DNA of 43,796 bases. Source: Clostridia bacterium. Its GTDB lineage: Bacteria > Bacillota > Clostridia > Oscillospirales > CAG-272. The DNA lies in the NCBI GenBank assembly GCA_017502975.1, contig JAFVTV010000016.1:1-43796 (forward strand), written 5' to 3'. How positions within the stretch are numbered: position 1 is the first letter of the stretch; each line of letters begins with the position of its first letter. The notes beneath the pieces are model-generated. The model did not search any database. It saw only the letters and a program-made list of their open reading frames with translations, and had not been told where the DNA came from. Below, one piece after another: positions 38,961 through 43,796 of the stretch. The translations under genes and the position numbers were made by a program.

Positions 38961-40556
38961 TTATTGGCGGTCGAAGTCCTCTAACATCAAGGAAGGGTTG
39001 TTGTCAAGCGCCCATTTGATGCTCCACTGTCCGGTAAAGAGGAGGTAGTTTTTGCCACGCACATCGGTAACGCGTCGGGTATCGGATGCCAAATTGAGCT
39101 TGGCAAGTTCACCGTTATATTCCTTGATGCGTTGAATGTATTGGAAGGGGAGATCGCGCTTGATATATTCTACGCCGTATTCCGATTTCATGCGGAACTG
39201 CAATACATCGTATTGAAGCGTGCCGATTACGCCCACAAACACGCGCTCGTAGCCGCTGTCGGGCTCAAAGAAGATGCGAATGGCACCCTCCTGCGCAATT
39301 TGGTTCATGCCCTTTTGGAACTGCTTGCGCTTCATGGAATCGATCTGCTCCACCATGGCAAAATGCTCGGGTGCAAAGGTGGGAATCCCCTCAAAGGCAA
39401 GCTTGCGATCCTTGGTGCATACCGTGTCGCCAATCGAAAATACGCCGGGGTCAAATACGCCGATGATGTCGCCGGCATATGCCTCGTCAATGCCCTCGCG
39501 CGCCTCAGCCATCATTTGCTGGGGCTGTGCCAACTTGATGGGCTTGCCTGCTTGCATATGATAGTATTCCTTACCGCGTTCAAATTTGCCTGAGCAAATG
39601 CGCAAAAAGGCAATACGGTCGCGGTGTGCTTTGTTCATGTTTGCCTGGATCTTGAAAACAAACGCGGAGAAGCGGTCATCAAACGGATCCACCGTTTCGG
39701 CTTCGGTCGTGCGGGGCAGCGGTGTTGGGGTCAGCTGCAGGAAGTATCTGAGAAAATCCTCAACGCCGAAGTTGTTGAGCGCCGAGCCGAAAAATACGGG
39801 CGATAACTTACCCTTAGCAATGGCATCAAGGTCAAAATCAAAGGAAGCACCGTCAAGCAGCTCTACCTGCTCCACGAGCTCCTCGCGCAGGTTCTCGCCG
39901 ATCAGCTCATCAAGCTTTTCGGTGTCGGAAATGTCGCATGCGATCGAGGCAAGGCGGCTTCTGCCGCGGTGTGCGTCGTCAAAGGCATGAATGGCGTGCT
40001 CGCGGCGGTCATAAACGCCCTTAAAGGTCACGCCGCAGCTAATGGGCCAGTTCATGGGATAGGTGCCGATGCCAAACTCGCGCTCGAGCTCATCAAGCAG
40101 ATCAAAGGGATCGCGTGCCTCGTGGTCAAGCTTATTAATAAAGGTAAAGATCGGGATGCCGCGCTTGGCGCAAACGTGAAAGAGCTTGCGCGTTTGGGGC
40201 TCGATGCCCTTTGCCGCATCGATTACCATAACGGCACTGTCAGCGGCCATCAGGGTGCGGTAGGTATCCTCTGAAAAGTCTTGATGCCCGGGGGTGTCAA
40301 GAATGTTGATGCAATAGCCGTTATATTCAAATTGAAGCACTGATGAGGTCACGGAGATGCCGCGCTGCTTTTCAAGTTCCATCCAGTCGGAAACGGCGTG
40401 GCGGTCGCTTTGCTTGCCCTTAACAGAGCCTGCGGATTGAATGGCGCCGCCGTAAAGCAGAAGCTTCTCGGTCAGCGTGGTCTTACCTGCGTCGGGGTGC
40501 GAGATGATCGCAAACGTGCGTCTGCGCTCTATTTCTTGTCTTGTTCTTTCGTCCAT
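38961..40556 (-). CDS. prfC: Peptide chain release factor 3
   Basis: 531 residues. A GTPase that recycles RF1/RF2 from the ribosome. G1 SHPDAGKTTLTEKLL, G2/G3 GISVTSSVLQF and DTPGHQDFSEDTYRTL, G4 NKLDHEARDP; the RF3-specific GAIQSAGSVKGKQSDRHAVSDWMELEKQRG is present and separates it from EF-G. Domains II-III follow, ending VDFDRQ-like (LMLEDFDRQ). SD AAGGATAG and a promoter with a 17-bp spacer precede it. It is monocistronic. Confidence 0.97.
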   Translation of the reverse strand: MDERTRQEIERRRTFAIISHPDAGKTTLTEKLLLYGGAIQSAGSVKGKQSDRHAVSDWMELEKQRGISVTSSVLQFEYNGYCINILDTPGHQDFSEDTYRTLMAADSAVMVIDAAKGIEPQTRKLFHVCAKRGIPIFTFINKLDHEARDPFDLLDELEREFGIGTYPMNWPISCGVTFKGVYDRREHAIHAFDDAHRGRSRLASIACDISDTEKLDELIGENLREELVEQVELLDGASFDFDLDAIAKGKLSPVFFGSALNNFGVEDFLRYFLQLTPTPLPRTTEAETVDPFDDRFSAFVFKIQANMNKAHRDRIAFLRICSGKFERGKEYYHMQAGKPIKLAQPQQMMAEAREGIDEAYAGDIIGVFDPGVFSIGDTVCTKDRKLAFEGIPTFAPEHFAMVEQIDSMKRKQFQKGMNQIAQEGAIRIFFEPDSGYERVFVGVIGTLQYDVLQFRMKSEYGVEYIKRDLPFQYIQRIKEYNGELAKLNLASDTRRVTDVRGKNYLLFTGQWSIKWALDNNPSLMLEDFDRQ

Positions 40557-40587
40557 AATTCTATCCTTAATTTTTCAATCGTTCTAT

Positions 40588-40616
40588 ATTTTACCGCATT
40601 TTTGCGAATAATGCAA
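40588..40616 (-). promoter_or_regulatory. Promoter of prfC
   Basis: Minus strand: -35 TTGCAT (40611-40616), 17-bp spacer, -10 TAAAAT (40588-40593). The rest of the divergent 330-bp region (40617-40768) is AT-rich with nothing further recognised. Confidence 0.75.
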
Positions 40617-40768
40617 GAGCAGAAGGAAAAATATATTTTTATAAAATGTTCTGTAATCAAGGCTGTTATTTAAGCATGGCAAGGCTTTTATTTATTGTGT
40701 ATCGCAAAGATGACAAACAGCCCAAAAAACAGGCATCATTTTTGTGTATTATTTTATTGAAAAAGTAC

Positions 40769-40797
40769 TTGCCTTTTTTCGCAATTCGTGGTATACT
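40769..40797 (+). promoter_or_regulatory. Promoter of nrdDG
   Basis: TTGCCT (40769-40774), 17-bp spacer, TATACT (40792-40797). Confidence 0.82.
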
Positions 40798-40809
40798 ATT
40801 TTCTGCCTG

Positions 40810-40825
40810 ACACAACATATTGTGT
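40810..40825. promoter_or_regulatory. NrdR box 1
   Basis: ACACAACATATTGTGT fits the NrdR box consensus ACACWATATATWGTGT closely, with perfect outer half-sites ACACAA/TTGTGT. It lies at about +6 to +21 of the nrdD transcript, a repression position. Confidence 0.85.
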
Positions 40826-40840
40826 TTCATTCCAAAAACG

Positions 40841-40856
40841 CATCTAAATATAGGGG
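40841..40856. promoter_or_regulatory. NrdR box 2
   Basis: CATCTAAATATAGGGG contains the core CTAAATATAG of the NrdR consensus. Its centre is exactly 31 bp (three helical turns) from box 1, the spacing of tandem NrdR boxes. The outer bases are degenerate. Confidence 0.7.
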
Positions 40857-40886
40857 CGCACGGGGCGCCTGAAGGGAGAGGAAAAA

Positions 40887-43070
40887 ATGAAGATCATTAA
40901 AAGAAACGGCTCTGAAGTGACCTTTGACCGCGAGAAGATCGTACGCGCTATTGAGAAGGCGAACGAAAGCGGCGAGGGAAAACCGGAACTTACCAAGCGC
41001 CAAATTGACTATATTTCCTTTGTCATTGAGGATTACTGTGAGGATGTGGGGCGCGCACTTTCCGTGGAGGAGATCCAGGAACTGGTGGAAACGCTCATTA
41101 TCCAGCAAAATGCACCCGAAACAGCAAAGCGTTACATCCGTTATCGCTTTACCCGTAACCTTGCGCGCCGCGCCAATACCACCGATGAAAATATCCTTTC
41201 TCTGATTGAATGTAATAATGAGGAAGTGAAGCAGGAGAATTCCAACAAAAACCCCACCGTCAACAGCGTACAGCGCGACTATATGGCAGGCGAGGTATCA
41301 AAGGACCTTACGCGCCGTATTTTGCTTCCCGAGGACATCGTGCGTGCACACGAGGAGGGCATTATTCACTTCCACGATGCAGATTATTTTGCACAGCACA
41401 TGCACAACTGCGATCTTGTCAATCTTGAGGATATGCTGCAAAACGGCACTGTCATCAGCGGTACGCTTATCGAAAAGCCGCATAGCTTCTCCACCGCCTG
41501 CAACATTGCCACCCAGATCATTGCGCAGGTCGCCTCCAACCAATACGGCGGGCAGAGCATTTCCTTGACGCACTTGGCGCCCTTTGTGCAGGTGTCGCGT
41601 GAAAAAATCAAGGGAGAGGTCCTTGCCGAAATGGAGGATCTTGGTATTATGCCAAGCGAGGAGAAGATCGCCGAGATCGTAGAGCGGCGCCTTCTCAAGG
41701 AGATCAGCCGCGGCGTGCAGACCATCCAGTATCAGGTCGTAACCCTGCTGACCACCAACGGACAAGCTCCCTTCGTTACGGTATTCATGTATCTTGGCGA
41801 AGCGCAGGATCCGCAGCTGAAGCATGACCTTGCGCTGATCATTCGCGAGGTGCTGCGTCAGCGCATTCGCGGTGTGAAAAATGAGGCAGGTGTGTACGTT
41901 ACGCCCGCCTTCCCCAAGCTCATTTACGTGCTTGAGGAGGATAATATTCACGAGGACGCTCCTTATTACGAGCTCACAAAGCTTGCCGCGCAGTGCACGG
42001 CAAAGCGCATGGTGCCCGATTACATTTCCGAAAAGGTGATGAAGAGCCTTAAGGTTGATGACAATGGCGACGGGCAGTGCTATACCTGCATGGGCTGCCG
42101 TTCCTTCCTCACGCCTTGGGTGGATGAAAACGGCAAGGCGAAGTATTACGGCCGCTTCAATCAAGGTGTGGTTACCATCAACCTGGTCGATGCCGCATGC
42201 ACGGCAACGCTTGAGGGCAGAGACGTTGAAAAATTCTGGCAGGTGCTTGACGAGCGTCTGGAGCTTTGCCACCGCGCGCTGCAGTGCCGTCATGAGCGCC
42301 TTGAGGGAACGCTTTCTGATGCCGCACCTATTTTGTGGCAGTACGGTGCGCTTGCACGCCTTGAAAAGGGCGAGCCGATCACCAAGCTCCTTCACGGCGG
42401 TTATTCCACCATTTCGCTTGGCTACGCAGGTCTTTGGGAGTGCGTATATGCCGTAACGGGCAAGAAACTCACCGACCCCGAAGGACAGAGTTTTGGTCTT
42501 GCGGTGATGCAGCGTATGAATGACGCTTGCAAGAAGTGGAAGGCTGAAGAGAATATTCATTATTCTCTTTACGGCACGCCCCTTGAGTCTACGACCTATA
42601 AATTTGCCAAGTGCTTGCAAAAGCGCTTTGGCAAGATCCGCGGCGTAACCGACAAGAGCTATATCACAAATTCCTATCACGTTCACGTAACTGAGGAGAT
42701 CGACGCCTTTGAGAAGCTTGCGTTTGAGTCTAAGTTCCAAGAGCTTTCTCCCGGCGGCGCGATCAGCTATGTCGAGGTTCCCAACATGCAGGATAATCTT
42801 GACGCGGTGCTTGAGGTGATGAAGTTTATTTATAACAATATCATGTATGCCGAGCTTAATACCAAGAGCGATTACTGCCAGATGTGCGGCTACGACGGAG
42901 AGATCATGATCGTCGAGGATGACGGCAAGCTTGTTTGGGAGTGCCCGCACTGCCACAACCGTGACCAAAACAAGATGAACGTAGCGCGCCGTACCTGTGG
43001 ATATATCGGCTCTCAGTATTGGAACCAAGGGCGCACACAGGAGATCCGTGAGCGCGTGCTGCATCTTTGA
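40887..43070 (+). CDS. nrdD: Anaerobic (class III) ribonucleoside-triphosphate reductase
   Basis: 727 residues. It reduces NTPs to dNTPs with formate under anaerobic conditions through a glycyl radical. An ATP-cone occupies residues 1-90 (MKIIKRNGSEVTFDREKIVRAIEKA..RYIRYRFTRN). The C-terminus has zinc CxxC pairs (YCQMCGYDG and CPHCHN) and the radical glycine in RRTCGYIG (Gly near residue 705). HFHDADYFAQHMHNCDLVN and the YHVHVTEEIDAFEKL segment are also family marks. SD GGGAGAGG. It is controlled by two NrdR boxes and followed by nrdG. Confidence 0.97.
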   Translation: MKIIKRNGSEVTFDREKIVRAIEKANESGEGKPELTKRQIDYISFVIEDYCEDVGRALSVEEIQELVETLIIQQNAPETAKRYIRYRFTRNLARRANTTDENILSLIECNNEEVKQENSNKNPTVNSVQRDYMAGEVSKDLTRRILLPEDIVRAHEEGIIHFHDADYFAQHMHNCDLVNLEDMLQNGTVISGTLIEKPHSFSTACNIATQIIAQVASNQYGGQSISLTHLAPFVQVSREKIKGEVLAEMEDLGIMPSEEKIAEIVERRLLKEISRGVQTIQYQVVTLLTTNGQAPFVTVFMYLGEAQDPQLKHDLALIIREVLRQRIRGVKNEAGVYVTPAFPKLIYVLEEDNIHEDAPYYELTKLAAQCTAKRMVPDYISEKVMKSLKVDDNGDGQCYTCMGCRSFLTPWVDENGKAKYYGRFNQGVVTINLVDAACTATLEGRDVEKFWQVLDERLELCHRALQCRHERLEGTLSDAAPILWQYGALARLEKGEPITKLLHGGYSTISLGYAGLWECVYAVTGKKLTDPEGQSFGLAVMQRMNDACKKWKAEENIHYSLYGTPLESTTYKFAKCLQKRFGKIRGVTDKSYITNSYHVHVTEEIDAFEKLAFESKFQELSPGGAISYVEVPNMQDNLDAVLEVMKFIYNNIMYAELNTKSDYCQMCGYDGEIMIVEDDGKLVWECPHCHNRDQNKMNVARRTCGYIGSQYWNQGRTQEIRERVLHL

Positions 43071-43075
43071 TTTTT

Positions 43076-43606
43076 ATGAATTACGGCGCAATTAAAAAAT
43101 GTGATATTGCAAACGGTCCCGGCATACGTGTTTCACTTTTTGTGTCGGGCTGCACGCATCATTGCCCCGGCTGCTTTAACAAGGATACGTGGGATTTTAA
43201 CTACGGCGAGCCGTTTACCCCCCAAACGGAGCGAGAAATTCTTGACTTGTTGGCACCGGATTATATCGGCGGCTTTTCGCTGCTCGGGGGTGAGCCCTTT
43301 GAGCCGCAAAACCAGCGTGTCTTACTGCCGCTTTTGAGAAAAATTAAGGCACAGTATCCCACCAAAACCGTTTGGTGCTACTCGGGCTATGTGCTTGAGC
43401 AGCTGATGGGCGAGAGCCGTGCGCGGTGTGAGGTGACCGATGAGATGCTTGCGCTTATCGATGTGCTTGTTGACGGTAGATTTGTGGAAGCGAAAAAAGA
43501 TATTCGCCTGCGCTTTCGCGGCTCTTCGAATCAGCGCTTGATCGATCTTAATAAAACACGTGCTGCCGGCAAACTTGTCTTGTGGGATGATGGCAAGAAT
43601 AAATAA
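43076..43606 (+). CDS. nrdG: Anaerobic ribonucleotide reductase-activating protein
   Basis: 176 residues. A radical-SAM enzyme that makes the glycyl radical on NrdD. The motif CTHHCPGC (CxxxCxxC for 4Fe-4S) follows the conserved DIANGPGIRVSLFVSGC; FSLLGGEPFEPQN and VWCYSGY are next. The ATG at 43076 lies five bases after the nrdD stop with no SD, so translation is probably coupled; a TTG at 43067 overlapping the nrdD stop is the alternative. Confidence 0.95.
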   Translation: MNYGAIKKCDIANGPGIRVSLFVSGCTHHCPGCFNKDTWDFNYGEPFTPQTEREILDLLAPDYIGGFSLLGGEPFEPQNQRVLLPLLRKIKAQYPTKTVWCYSGYVLEQLMGESRARCEVTDEMLALIDVLVDGRFVEAKKDIRLRFRGSSNQRLIDLNKTRAAGKLVLWDDGKNK

Positions 43607-43616
43607 AACAAATAAT

Positions 43617-43657
43617 AAAAAGCGGGTTGCGTCACTGTGACGCAGCCCACTTTTTGC
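43617..43657 (+). terminator. Terminator after nrdG
   Basis: Stem AAAAGCGGGTTGCGTCA / TGACGCAGCCCACTTTT with few mismatches and a T-tract. Confidence 0.88.
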
Positions 43658-43672
43658 CATAGATTTTTTATG

Positions 43673-43714
43673 AAAACTCATAATCGTATATGTAAAATAT
43701 AAAAAATGAGTTTT
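43673..43714. repeat. Inverted repeat upstream of the last promoter
   Basis: AAAACTCAT (43673-43681) / ATGAGTTTT (43706-43714), perfect 9-bp arms with a 24-base AT-rich centre, ending five bases before the -35 of the final promoter. It could be an operator or a weak hairpin. Confidence 0.5.
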
Positions 43715-43718
43715 TATA

Positions 43719-43747
43719 TTGACTTTTGAAACATCAAACGTTATAAT
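43719..43747 (+). promoter_or_regulatory. Strong promoter pointing out of the window
   Basis: TTGACT (43719-43724), 17-bp spacer, TATAAT (43742-43747). The window stops at AGGAAAGGAAA, which is probably the SD of the next gene; that gene is not visible. Confidence 0.82.
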
Positions 43748-43796
43748 GATTATATGTATGCTTGTCGCATTCTGTCTTATCATACAGGAAAGGAAA

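Noticed and set aside
41298..43064. 588-codon open frame antisense to nrdD
   Set aside because: It lies entirely inside the well-matched nrdD gene on the other strand, has no SD, and arises from the codon bias of nrdD.
1..43796. tRNA or rRNA genes
   Set aside because: I looked for T-loop GGTTCRA and acceptor pairing in the intergenic spaces and saw none; the only RNA elements are the T-box and the structured RNA.

Overview
The window looks like a chromosomal segment of an anaerobic Gram-positive bacterium of the class Clostridia. The evidence is strong Shine-Dalgarno sites, canonical TTGACA/TATAAT-type promoters with 17-bp spacers, a T-box leader, a class III (oxygen-sensitive) ribonucleotide reductase, an rpmH-rnpA-yidD-yidC-jag-mnmE cluster, an EFR1-type ferredoxin and DUF1292 proteins. 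I cannot place it below class. The base composition is balanced over most of the window. The first ~2.4 kb is clearly more AT-rich and contains orphan genes, so it is probably an acquired or fast-evolving segment.

Layout. Bases 1-579: the 3' part of an EFR1-type ferredoxin. 597-2412: three small unrelated orphan genes, each preceded by a near-identical promoter module containing a palindrome and followed by a conserved ~100-bp tail. This cassette-like array is the least explained structure in the window. 2413-3594: an overlapping trio (small membrane protein, DUF1292-like protein, ICMT-type methyltransferase). 3733-8612: ROK sugar kinase, then on the minus strand citrate synthase, CorA-like transporter, flavin reductase-like protein and YmdB phosphodiesterase. 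8745-13647: the rpmH cluster (L34, RNase P protein, YidD, YidC, Jag/KhpB, MnmE), without dnaA upstream and without mnmG/rsmG downstream. rpmH is only 44 codons. 13670-17513: a small membrane protein facing a minus-strand operon cca - alpha/beta hydrolase - ruvX - YgjP-type metalloprotease. 17617-21059: a DUF378 protein, then argG-argH with good ArgR-box candidates upstream. 21088-23628: a lipoprotein of unknown function and the azlCD branched-chain amino acid exporter.

23631-27409: a heterodimeric ABC exporter with one degenerate ATP site, preceded by a perfect 12+12 palindromic operator. 27447-30040: two paralogous small lipoproteins on the minus strand flanking a plus-strand AlbA/HATPase-type regulator. 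30109-32684: cysE-cysS behind a Cys-type T-box. 32756-34766: N-acetylhexosamine 1-kinase and glucosamine-6-phosphate deaminase, an amino-sugar pair. 34811-38035: an SPFH / zinc-ribbon / TPM operon resembling Bacillus ydjI-ydjG-ydjH. Directly upstream of it (about 38085-38375, minus strand) is a highly structured, apparently untranslated element that I read as a large noncoding RNA. 38394-40616: DUF1292 protein and release factor 3. 40769-43657: nrdD-nrdG with two NrdR boxes 31 bp apart. The window ends on a strong promoter and a Shine-Dalgarno-like sequence for a gene outside.

The genes are mostly housekeeping (translation, tRNA maturation, membrane insertion, amino acid and nucleotide synthesis). 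Several are attached to recognisable regulatory elements: T-box, NrdR boxes, ARG boxes and a MarR-type operator. The two items most worth follow-up are the repeat-bracketed orphan-gene array at 597-2412 and the structured RNA at about 38085-38375.
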